From assembly GCA_937930275.1 (NCBI GenBank), contig CALGLM010000235.1:1-5037 (forward strand): a stretch of 5,037 nucleotides of DNA, given 5' to 3'. The notes under the pieces are model-generated. The model was not told the origin of the DNA. It saw only the letters and a list, made by a program, of their open reading frames with translations, and made no database searches. The stretch is from an uncultured Ignavibacteria bacterium. Its GTDB lineage: Bacteria > Bacteroidota > Ignavibacteria > Ignavibacteriales > Melioribacteraceae. This document shows, piece by piece, positions 1-5,037 of the stretch (position 1 is its first letter; each line of letters starts with the position of its first letter). The position numbers and the translations under genes were made by a program.

Positions 1-27
1 CGATAAAAACATCGGAGTTGAATTTTT
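1..27 (+). terminator. partial hairpin terminator at the left edge
   Basis: The window opens inside a hairpin. CGAT (1-4) pairs with ATCG (11-14) around an A-rich loop, and GAG (15-17) would pair with a CTC lying just outside the window. A TTGAATTTTT tail follows, so this reads as a rho-independent terminator for an unseen upstream gene. The 17 bases AAAAACATCGGAGTTGA (5-21) recur exactly at 441-457 in a complete copy of the same hairpin. The missing left arm is inferred from that second copy. Confidence 0.6.
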
Positions 28-35
28 AATAAAAA

Positions 36-43
36 AGGAAGAG
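36..43 (+). promoter_or_regulatory. ribosome binding site of the YHS-domain gene
   Basis: AGGAAGAG lies 4 bases before the ATG at 48. It is the clearest Shine-Dalgarno-like site in the window and supports this start codon. The genes on the other strand have only weak A-rich leaders. Confidence 0.6.
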
Positions 44-47
44 AAAA

Positions 48-386
48 ATGAAAAAGTTATTATTTATATTAGCATTATTAACTGTTTTATCAAATATCAA
101 TTATGCACAGGATAGTACTAAAGTAAAATCGTGCCATACTACTGTTGCCGATTCGGTAAATTGCGATTCATTAAGCGTTGAAGCAGTAAATAAGCCTAAA
201 ACACCTTGGAATAAAATTTGTCCCGTTATGGGGGATCCGGTTGAAGAAGATGCCCCTACATATTATTACGACGGTAAATTATGGGGTTTTTGTTGTGCCG
301 GTTGCGATAGCAAATTTGCAAAAAATCCGGAAAAATACATTAAAAACTTAAACGAGGCAGGCACTAAGTTTAGAGGAAAGAGATAA
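48..386 (+). CDS. exported YHS-domain metal-binding protein
   Basis: This encodes a 112-residue secreted protein. Residues 1-20 form a signal peptide: a Lys-Lys start, a Leu/Ile-rich core, and a cleavage site of the Ala-X-Ala kind before Gln21. No Cys follows the site, so it is not a lipoprotein. After a short polar linker (about 22-53, with Cys29 and Cys39) comes a YHS/TRASH-like domain: CPVMG at 58-62, a YYYDGK segment at 72-77, FCCAGC at 81-86, and FAKNPEKYIKNL at 90-101. In this family Cys residues in the CPV and FCC-GC motifs bind metal ions. A periplasmic role in binding or handling a heavy metal such as copper is therefore reasonable, but the metal and partner cannot be told from sequence. 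It stands alone between two hairpins, so it is probably monocistronic. The ATG is well supported by the signal peptide and the AGGAAGAG site. Confidence 0.85.
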   Translation: MKKLLFILALLTVLSNINYAQDSTKVKSCHTTVADSVNCDSLSVEAVNKPKTPWNKICPVMGDPVEEDAPTYYYDGKLWGFCCAGCDSKFAKNPEKYIKNLNEAGTKFRGKR

Positions 387-428
387 AAGCAATTTTGAAT
401 GTTGAATGCTTAATTTTGGATGATTGTT

Positions 429-455
429 AACTCCGATCAAAAAAACATCGGAGTT
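429..455. terminator. hairpin, probable terminator (complete copy of the left-edge repeat)
   Basis: AACTCCGAT (429-437) and ATCGGAGTT (447-455) form a perfect 9-bp stem around a 9-base A-rich loop (CAAAAAAAC). It lies 42 bases after the stop of the YHS-domain gene. The T-run after it on the + strand is weak (GATTT). On the - strand the T-run lies in the loop instead. It probably ends the YHS transcript, and it shares 17 identical bases with the hairpin at the left edge. The rest of 387-428 holds nothing I can identify. Confidence 0.6.
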
Positions 456-490
456 GATTTAATAAGAACAAATATATTGTTTAAAATGAA

Positions 491-515
491 AAATCCCGCT
501 TTATTGGCGGGATTT
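491..515 (-). terminator. rho-independent terminator after the tRNA gene
   Basis: AAATCCCGC (491-499) and GCGGGATTT (507-515) make a perfect 9-bp stem with a 7-base loop. Read on the - strand, the stem ends GCGGGATTT and runs into TTCATTTT, a good terminator 10 bases past the tRNA 3' end. On the + strand it is followed by AATTTTT, so it may also stop transcripts coming from the YHS-domain gene. Bidirectional use fits its place between converging genes. Confidence 0.8.
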
Positions 516-524
516 AATTTTTAG

Positions 525-598
525 TGGGCCTGCACGGAATCGAACCGCGGACCCTCTGATTATGAGTCAGATGCTCTAACCGACTGAGCTACAAGCCC
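525..598 (-). tRNA. tRNA with CAU anticodon, probably elongator tRNA-Met
   Basis: The - strand folds into a complete 74-nt cloverleaf. The acceptor stem is GGGCUUG/CAGGCCC with one U-G pair, the D stem GCUC/GAGC, the anticodon stem UCUGA/UCAGA with loop CUCAUAA, and the T stem CGCGG/CCGUG with a UUCGAUU loop. The discriminator base is A. The anticodon CAU is at 562-564. It is not an initiator tRNA: the first pair is G-C rather than the unpaired C1-A72, and the anticodon stem lacks three G-C pairs. CAU is also the gene-level anticodon of the minor tRNA-Ile whose C34 is changed to lysidine. I favour Met but cannot exclude Ile2. CCA is not encoded and must be added after transcription. Confidence 0.96.
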
Positions 599-612
599 TA
601 AAAATTTAGATT

Positions 613-644
613 GTAAATGTAATACTTTTTTTTTATAAATGCAA
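613..644 (-). promoter_or_regulatory. probable promoter of the tRNA gene
   Basis: On the - strand, TTGCAT (644-639) is followed after 17 bases by TACATT (621-616), within TACATTTAC. In the Bacteroidota convention this is TTG, 20 bases, then TAnnTTTA, close to the TTTG/TAnnTTTG consensus. The -10-like box ends about 15 bases before the tRNA 5' end, so the leader would be short. It lies between the end of the wecA-like gene and the tRNA, so the tRNA need not depend on the upstream operon. This is a motif match only. Confidence 0.5.
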
Positions 645-673
645 GAGAATTTTAAAAGTTCCGAGTTAATAGA

Positions 674-2338
674 CTATTTAACAGTAATTAATAAACCAAG
701 CATTGAGAGAGGAATAATAAATGACATGTAATAAATTACTTTTGCAGCTTTAGGTTTAAGTATATAAAATATTTTAAACCACATATAAAATATAAATGCC
801 AAAAACAAACTTTCGTTTATAAAAACAATTTCAGGGAATTGTTTTGCAGCATTTAGTATAAACATAAAGGAAATTAATATAATTATTGTTAAATCTAAAC
901 CATTTAAAAATATTTGCCCTTTTTTAAGAAATATATCTTTATTTAACAAAAATACAATTATAAAGAGAGCAAGTACGAATATAAGTATTAAAAATAAAAC
1001 TTTATCAGTAAAAATGTTAATATGAAATGGTAAAAATATTTTACTGGATTCTGCGACATTAATAATAAAATAAATTGTAAAATTGAAAAAGAAATATATT
1101 TCCTGTACTGATTTAGATTTCTTATTATGAAAAGACGCTAATATAAATGAAAGGACCCCAAAGCCGAATAAAAACTGCAAATCAGAAGTTCTAAAATGAT
1201 TATGCATATTAAATGTAAAACCAATTATTAGTAGTAAAATTATAGTAGGAACAATAAAAAAGCTATTTTCATATATATGAGATAGATCCAAAGGAATTTT
1301 CAAATTTTCAAGTTTATCATAATTGATTTTTCTAAAAAATTGTATAGAAAAAACAATTTGCTTTACAAACATCATTAGAATAGATAAAACAAAAAAGGCT
1401 ATTAATACATATTCAGATTTATATCTAAAATAAAATAATGCTAAAGTTAAAAAAACCAATGAAATTGTATGAATACTGAAAACAGTTATTTTATGTTTTA
1501 CTTTGCCATTTAGAATAATATGATGAAGATGATTATTATCGGGTAAAAATGGGTTTTTCTTTTTAAAGAGTCTATAAATTATTACTTTAAGAGTATCTAC
1601 AATGGGAACTGCTAAAATTAGAACTGGGAATGTTAAATCCAAGTTTGAAGTATTTTTATCTATACTTAATTCTAAACTTAAAAAAACTAGTGAGAACCCT
1701 AAAAACAATGAACCAGTATCACCTAAAAATATTTTGGCAGGATAACCATTATATTTCAAAAATCCAAGTAAAGAACCGGAAAGAATGATAGCAGACATGA
1801 ACACAAAATTATTCTCTACAATTGTAGCAATACTTGCTAAAAATATCATTACAAGAATTGAAAAACCGGAAACCAACCCATCCATTCCATCCATCAAATT
1901 TATAGAATTCACTGTACCTAAAATAAATAGAAACAGAATCACCAAATATATCGATAATGGTAATGTCACTGTAAATAACGATAACGTAGAAAATTTAGGA
2001 ATTAAATAAGCCATTAAAAATAGAGCACTAACTGATTGCAAAACTGCTTTTACATACCACTTTAGACCCAGCATGTCATCTGTAATACCACAGAGTATTA
2101 TAAATATATATCCAATTATAACTAACCTTATATCGTTAATATTATTGTAAAAAGAAAATAGTACAATAGAAAACACGCTAAATATTACCAATCCCCCCAT
2201 TCTTGGTATTTCACCTTTGTGAATTTTCCTTTTATTGGGAATATCAACAATTCCGTTTTTTTTCAATACATCTATTAAATAAGGTGTTGAAAAAACCGTT
2301 AATATAAAACTTATTAAAAAGATTAATAAAAATAGCAT
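674..2338 (-). CDS. wecA: WecA/TagO-type polyprenyl-phosphate sugar-1-phosphate transferase with a long membrane extension
   Basis: This is a 554-residue membrane protein of the MraY/WecA family (glycosyltransferase family 4). Such enzymes move a sugar-1-phosphate, usually GlcNAc-1-phosphate, from UDP-sugar to undecaprenyl phosphate on the inner face of the plasma membrane, the first step of many surface polymers. The family signatures are in order: HKGEIPRMGGL (40-50), DDMLGL (87-92, Mg-binding Asp pair), NSINLMDGMDGL (144-155), FLGDTGS (204-210), and HLHH (270-273), which marks the WecA/TagO branch rather than MraY. The core needs only about 330 residues. The remaining 220 (about 335-554) are a short polar stretch (336-359) followed by about seven more hydrophobic segments, with no motif I recognise. 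The start ATG overlaps the stop of the wzi-like gene (TAATG), so translation is probably coupled. It ends at TAG. The exact sugar is not readable, and the gene name is by family only. Confidence 0.88.
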   Translation of the reverse strand: MLFLLIFLISFILTVFSTPYLIDVLKKNGIVDIPNKRKIHKGEIPRMGGLVIFSVFSIVLFSFYNNINDIRLVIIGYIFIILCGITDDMLGLKWYVKAVLQSVSALFLMAYLIPKFSTLSLFTVTLPLSIYLVILFLFILGTVNSINLMDGMDGLVSGFSILVMIFLASIATIVENNFVFMSAIILSGSLLGFLKYNGYPAKIFLGDTGSLFLGFSLVFLSLELSIDKNTSNLDLTFPVLILAVPIVDTLKVIIYRLFKKKNPFLPDNNHLHHIILNGKVKHKITVFSIHTISLVFLTLALFYFRYKSEYVLIAFFVLSILMMFVKQIVFSIQFFRKINYDKLENLKIPLDLSHIYENSFFIVPTIILLLIIGFTFNMHNHFRTSDLQFLFGFGVLSFILASFHNKKSKSVQEIYFFFNFTIYFIINVAESSKIFLPFHINIFTDKVLFLILIFVLALFIIVFLLNKDIFLKKGQIFLNGLDLTIIILISFMFILNAAKQFPEIVFINESLFLAFIFYMWFKIFYILKPKAAKVIYYMSFIIPLSMLGLLITVK

Positions 2339-3789
2339 TAATATAATCCGTATGAAAGGCTTAATGTTAAATAGTCTTTTTCTTTGTACCCATATTCCGA
2401 AACAAACCTGCCGGTAGCTTTGAATAGATGTTGATAGTATAGATTAATGCTGATGGGTTTTACAGGTGAATAATTAAATTCAAAACCGGCAGCATTAAAA
2501 TAACTAACTACACCATATAAAAACGGCGGATTTGGAATTGTGTACTGTTCTTCAATTGTCTCTTTATTTCCCTTTCTAATATAATCGTACCAGACTTTGG
2601 CTTTGAAATTATAAGGTAAAGTATGTTTATACTCCAAATGAATTTGGTCTGCATTGCTACCTATCCAATGGCCAAGCTGGTAACCGGAACTGTAATAAGT
2701 TTGTGCAGGGTTAAAATTATTGTAAACAAAAGGATTAATTCTTGTATATTCAATATAAAATTCATTATTTGAAGTTAAAATATTATTTTTGCTAAGCCCA
2801 ATTGTCAATCCAAGTTGTTTTGTGCCTGTATTATCACCGGAGAGTGCTTTACCCAACATTAATTCATCAATGAATAATGTACCGTAAATTGTTGTTTGTA
2901 GTTGACTATTGGTATATTTAATATCTCCGAAAATTTGTGCATTATCTCCGGTATCCCCTTTGGACAGATAATGGTCTGTTAATCTATAAAAATTTATGGG
3001 CAACAAATATAAAAATTCAATATTATCGCTATATACCATTGATTCACCTATTGTGACAGAAAGGTTTTCCCAAGGATTTAAAGTGATGTAATGTAATGCT
3101 ATATATTTTTGGCGTCTATCGTAAGTTTTATTAAATGTTTTAAGTTTTGAACCATTGGAAACTATACTATTTGAATCAACCAAACCTGAGTTTAACCAAC
3201 CATGTAAATACTTAAAGTAAAACCAATCAGTGGGTTTATATTCAAAACTGATATAAGGGAATGAAGGAGCTTTATTTGATAATATCAATTTGCCGTCATT
3301 GCCACTTCCTATACTATGGTAACCTTTACCAACAGAAACCGAGCCTGTTTCCCATTTATAATTCATATCAATTAACAGTTCGCTGTAATCACCTAATACT
3401 ACCTGATGAATACCGGTTTCCCTTGAAAACTTTCTAAATTTTAAGGGGCTGTTCCACTTTTCGTGGTTATCATAAAATAGCAATTTATAGTTAACACTAT
3501 TAAATGCTTTACCGTAAATATTTACTCCGTTACCCCAGTGAAAAATGTTAGAATTACCAACAAATTTTGGAGATAAGATAATTATGGGTTGTAAGAAAAC
3601 TTCAAATTCATGTGACTTGTATTCAAATAATATTAATGAGTCTTCAGTAATAACGAAATAATTCGGGTAATTATTAAGATTTCTTTCATCTTTTAATATA
3701 TTCCCTTCACTAGATCTATCTTGTGAGAAAATTTGAACTGAGAAAAGCAAACTAAAAAACAATAAATTGATTAATTTGCTCAGCTTCAT
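2338..3789 (-). CDS. Wzi-like outer-membrane beta-barrel protein of capsule/polysaccharide assembly
   Basis: This encodes 483 residues. Residues 1-22 are a signal peptide ending FSQ. The rest shows the alternating aromatic and polar pattern of a beta-barrel and closes with SLSYGLY, a typical C-terminal outer-membrane signal with a terminal aromatic residue. Stretches that recall Wzi-like proteins of Bacteroidota are GKGYHSIGSGNDGKLILS (154-171), IGESMVYSDNIEFLYLLP (247-264), and YTRINPFVYNNFNP (348-361) with the following LGHWIGSNAD (372-381). Escherichia coli Wzi is an 18-strand barrel that anchors capsule to the cell surface. A role in holding or assembling the polymer made by this operon is the natural inference. 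It sits between the wecG-type and wecA-type genes. The start ATG lies in an ATGA overlap with the end of the full-length wecG-type frame, and the stop overlaps the wecA start. No strong ribosome site precedes it, which fits coupled translation. Assignment rests on pattern recognition, so moderate certainty. Confidence 0.72.
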   Translation of the reverse strand: MKLSKLINLLFFSLLFSVQIFSQDRSSEGNILKDERNLNNYPNYFVITEDSLILFEYKSHEFEVFLQPIIILSPKFVGNSNIFHWGNGVNIYGKAFNSVNYKLLFYDNHEKWNSPLKFRKFSRETGIHQVVLGDYSELLIDMNYKWETGSVSVGKGYHSIGSGNDGKLILSNKAPSFPYISFEYKPTDWFYFKYLHGWLNSGLVDSNSIVSNGSKLKTFNKTYDRRQKYIALHYITLNPWENLSVTIGESMVYSDNIEFLYLLPINFYRLTDHYLSKGDTGDNAQIFGDIKYTNSQLQTTIYGTLFIDELMLGKALSGDNTGTKQLGLTIGLSKNNILTSNNEFYIEYTRINPFVYNNFNPAQTYYSSGYQLGHWIGSNADQIHLEYKHTLPYNFKAKVWYDYIRKGNKETIEEQYTIPNPPFLYGVVSYFNAAGFEFNYSPVKPISINLYYQHLFKATGRFVSEYGYKEKDYLTLSLSYGLY

Positions 3790-3878
3790 AGTTTTTTTCT
3801 GAATAATAAATAAAAAAAATCAAACATTTTAATATATCTTTTTATTCTTAACGATTCTTTTATAAATCAATAAAACCA
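3786..3878 (-). pseudogene. disrupted C-terminal tail of the wecG-type gene
   Basis: This stretch would otherwise be an empty gap before the wzi-like gene. Read in the frame of the wecG-type gene it continues the family pattern as GL*WFY*FIKESLRIKRY, then a further 14 residues, ending LLFRKKL and a TGA at 3788-3786. The stops are TAG (3881-3879) and TGA (3869-3867), at the positions of the conserved Glu and Arg in GLEWxYR. With both restored the protein would be 231 residues, a normal family length. The frame would also end in an ATGA overlap with the wzi-like start, matching the overlaps elsewhere in the operon. I see no separate promoter or ribosome site here. Confidence 0.8.
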
Positions 3879-4481
3879 CTATAAACCCATATAAATAAAT
3901 AATTTTGGTGCCCTTTTCTTTAATCCAGAATATACATCAAAACTTCCCCCCAGCCCCATATATGAAGCGGAATGTACCTTTTGCAGTTGTTCCATGAAAA
4001 ATTCTTGTTTTGGCGACCCCATAGCTACAAATACAATATCCGGTTTTAGACTACAGATTTCGTCTTTAATTAGTTTAAGGTCTTCTTCATTTTTAACGTA
4101 ACCATCCCTATACCCTAAAATATTAATACCCTTAAAATTTAATTTTAATTTTTCTATAGTAGTACTAATAACTAAATCTGTACTGCCGATTAAATAAAAA
4201 CTCTTCGAATGATTGCACTTTTCTATTACCCGATACCATAATTCTACACCAGGTAGTTTTATAGCAAAGACACCTTTCTGTTTTAATGCTAAAACGGCAC
4301 CAATACCATCAGGGTACGAAAAATTGCTATTAACTAACTTTAATAACTCTTTATTATCATTTTTTAAAATTTTTTCAGCATTCATTGCAATAGCAATTTT
4401 TTTTTCATTTATAAAATAATCAACAAACGAATCCTGACTTGCAAATGCTGTTATATTAAAACCATTAATATTAGCTAACAT
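3879..4481 (-). CDS. WecG/TagA/CpsF family glycosyltransferase, cut short by a premature stop
   Basis: This open frame gives 200 residues of a GT26-family enzyme. Members transfer an activated sugar such as ManNAc or ManNAcA from UDP to a polyprenyl-diphosphate-GlcNAc, the step right after WecA. Family landmarks are in order: the MNAEKI strand (33-38), YPDGIG (56-61) with the likely catalytic Asp58, LPGVELW (76-82), FYLIGS (95-100), GYRDGY (123-128), MGSPKQE (154-160), and GLGGSFDVYSGLKKRAP (176-192). The usual next segment, GLEWxYR followed by a basic tail, is missing because TAG at 3881-3879 falls at the Glu position. The tail is still readable downstream (see 3786-3878). In TagA this C-terminal appendage is reported to be needed for membrane binding and activity, so the short product may be inactive. 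The ATG overlaps the end of the upstream gene by 11 bases, and its first residues (ANINGFNI) match a normal family N-terminus. It may be a true pseudogene or a sequence error. Confidence 0.85.
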   Translation of the reverse strand: MLANINGFNITAFASQDSFVDYFINEKKIAIAMNAEKILKNDNKELLKLVNSNFSYPDGIGAVLALKQKGVFAIKLPGVELWYRVIEKCNHSKSFYLIGSTDLVISTTIEKLKLNFKGINILGYRDGYVKNEEDLKLIKDEICSLKPDIVFVAMGSPKQEFFMEQLQKVHSASYMGLGGSFDVYSGLKKRAPKLFIYMGL

Positions 4482-4998
4482 AATTATATAACTTTGATAG
4501 TGAATTAAATGCCCACGCTTGAGCCCACCTTATATAAGGAATTTTTACCGTATATAAGTCGTTTTTTTGAAAATAAAAAATATTCTTTTTAAAATCATAC
4601 ATATTTCTTATTGTCCAATCCCACATTTTTTCCAATACAACTTTTTGTTCGTCAAATTTGTTAAGTGTTATAATAGTATTAGAGAATTGACAGGGGCAAT
4701 GGATATCGATAGGATATATTTTGTTGTGGTAATATTTTGGAATTCCGTCTTTTTCGATAAAATTATTGACATAGAAGTCGAAACCTGAATAGATATTATC
4801 TTTAAATTCTTCAATTTTAAGATAATCGCTAATAGATTGTAAACATTCCAAGTTATAACCTGTATGAAAACTATCAATCCAATTTTGAATAGGAAGCTCC
4901 CCATAAAACCAAGAACCATCAGTATGTTGGCTGGCAACACATGCAATTGTTGAATTCATAATTTCGTCAACCAAAAACTGTTCCTTTGTAAATGAATA
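4471..4998 (-). CDS. partial protein of a polysaccharide-cluster family with WIDSFHTG motif (5' end missing)
   Basis: Only the C-terminal part is present, about 176 residues. The frame is open from 4998 to the TAA at 4473-4471. The TTG at 4974 that could serve as a start is in mid-domain and is unlikely to be real; YSFTKEQF precedes it in frame. Recognisable blocks are HTDGSWFYG, WIDSFHTGYNLECL, a YPIDIHCPCQ block and YIRWAQAWAFNSLSKL near the end. I have seen this pattern in proteins from exopolysaccharide clusters that are often mislabelled as delta-aminolevulinic acid dehydratase. The helical layout with repeated aromatic-rich turns suggests an (alpha/alpha) barrel of the six-hairpin glycosidase or epimerase type, so a sugar-modifying or sugar-cleaving role is possible but unproven. 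It overlaps the wecG-type gene by 11 bases and so belongs to the same operon. The frame is broken at 4999 by the inverted repeat, where a TGA appears at 5004-5002. Confidence 0.65.
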   Translation of the reverse strand, partial: YSFTKEQFLVDEIMNSTIACVASQHTDGSWFYGELPIQNWIDSFHTGYNLECLQSISDYLKIEEFKDNIYSGFDFYVNNFIEKDGIPKYYHNKIYPIDIHCPCQFSNTIITLNKFDEQKVVLEKMWDWTIRNMYDFKKNIFYFQKNDLYTVKIPYIRWAQAWAFNSLSKLYNYVS

Positions 4999-5037
4999 AA
5001 TTCAACAATTGCATGTGTTGCCAGCCAACATACTGAT
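4918..5037. repeat. perfect 39-base inverted repeat at the right edge
   Basis: Bases 4918-4956 and 4999-5037 are exact reverse complements over 39 positions, with a 42-base spacer (4957-4998). The match runs to the very last base of the window. The left arm lies in the coding sequence of the partial gene (codons around CVASQHTDG). The right arm, read in the same frame, stops after one codon. An exact copy of coding sequence in inverted order that breaks the gene is most simply a fold-back chimera or assembly error at a contig end. A natural hairpin is the less likely alternative. Confidence 0.9.

Noticed and set aside
387..428. Possible small RNA or repeat (GAATGTTGAATGCT) after the YHS-domain gene.
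   Set aside because: The repeated GAATG words are short and no stable fold or promoter is visible.
1785..2009. Open frame of 74 codons on the + strand.
   Set aside because: It lies fully antisense to the conserved catalytic part of the wecA-like gene and has no signal of its own.
3867..3881. A changed genetic code (TAG and TGA read as amino acids).
   Set aside because: Both different stop codons would have to be recoded at once. The wecA-like gene ends at TAG where its protein naturally ends, the other genes use TAA, and no other gene here has internal TAG or TGA.
4213..4419. Open frame of 68 codons on the + strand.
   Set aside because: It is antisense to the conserved N-terminal half of the WecG-type gene and shows no recognisable protein features.
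4567..4946. Open frames on both strands over the last gene (4567-4788 +, 4668-4946 -).
   Set aside because: They overlap a frame with clear family motifs and are explained by its AT-rich codons.
4972..4974. TTG at 4974 as the true start of the last gene.
   Set aside because: The frame stays open and protein-like upstream of it to 4998, and a start in mid-domain would remove most of the family length.
4918..5037. Invertible phase-variation switch flanked by inverted repeats.
   Set aside because: The spacer is only 42 bases, the left arm is ordinary coding sequence, there is no recombinase gene in view, and the match ends exactly at the window edge, which points to an artefact.

Overview
This is an AT-rich window from what looks like a Gram-negative bacterium of the Bacteroidota/Ignavibacteriota (FCB) type. 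The signs are a Wzi-like outer-membrane barrel protein, A-rich and mostly weak ribosome binding sites, and a tRNA promoter close to the Bacteroidota form (TTG, about 20 bases, TAnnTTT). The phylum is an inference from style and was not checked by search. The window is probably a whole small contig. It opens in the middle of a hairpin that recurs inside it, and it closes in a perfect inverted copy of its own sequence; both are typical assembly break points.

Left part (1-490, + strand): one short gene for an exported YHS-domain metal-binding protein. It sits between two copies of a CTCCGAT/ATCGGAG hairpin that probably act as terminators. Middle (491-644, - strand): a CAU-anticodon tRNA with a recognisable promoter upstream and a strong hairpin terminator downstream. 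The + strand gene and the - strand genes converge on 387-524.

Right part (674-4998, - strand): one tightly packed surface-polysaccharide operon, transcribed right to left. In order of transcription it holds a protein of the kind seen in polysaccharide clusters with a WIDSFHTG motif (5' end missing), a WecG/TagA/CpsF glycosyltransferase, a Wzi-like outer-membrane barrel protein, and a WecA/TagO-type polyprenyl-phosphate sugar-1-phosphate transferase with a long extra membrane region. The likely logic is that WecA loads the first sugar-phosphate on undecaprenyl phosphate, the WecG-type enzyme adds the second sugar, and the Wzi-like protein helps hold or assemble the finished polymer at the outer membrane. 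No flippase, polymerase or export gene is in view.

The most notable observation is that the WecG-type gene carries two in-frame stop codons (TAG, then TGA) exactly where the family has its conserved Glu and Arg in GLEWxYR. The same frame then stays open and recognisable to an ATGA overlap with the wzi-like start. The gene was therefore intact and coupled to wzi until recently, or the two stops are sequence errors. The second notable point is the 39-base perfect inverted repeat at the right end, which breaks the reading frame of the last gene and looks like a fold-back chimera. I see no convincing new defence or mobile system here.
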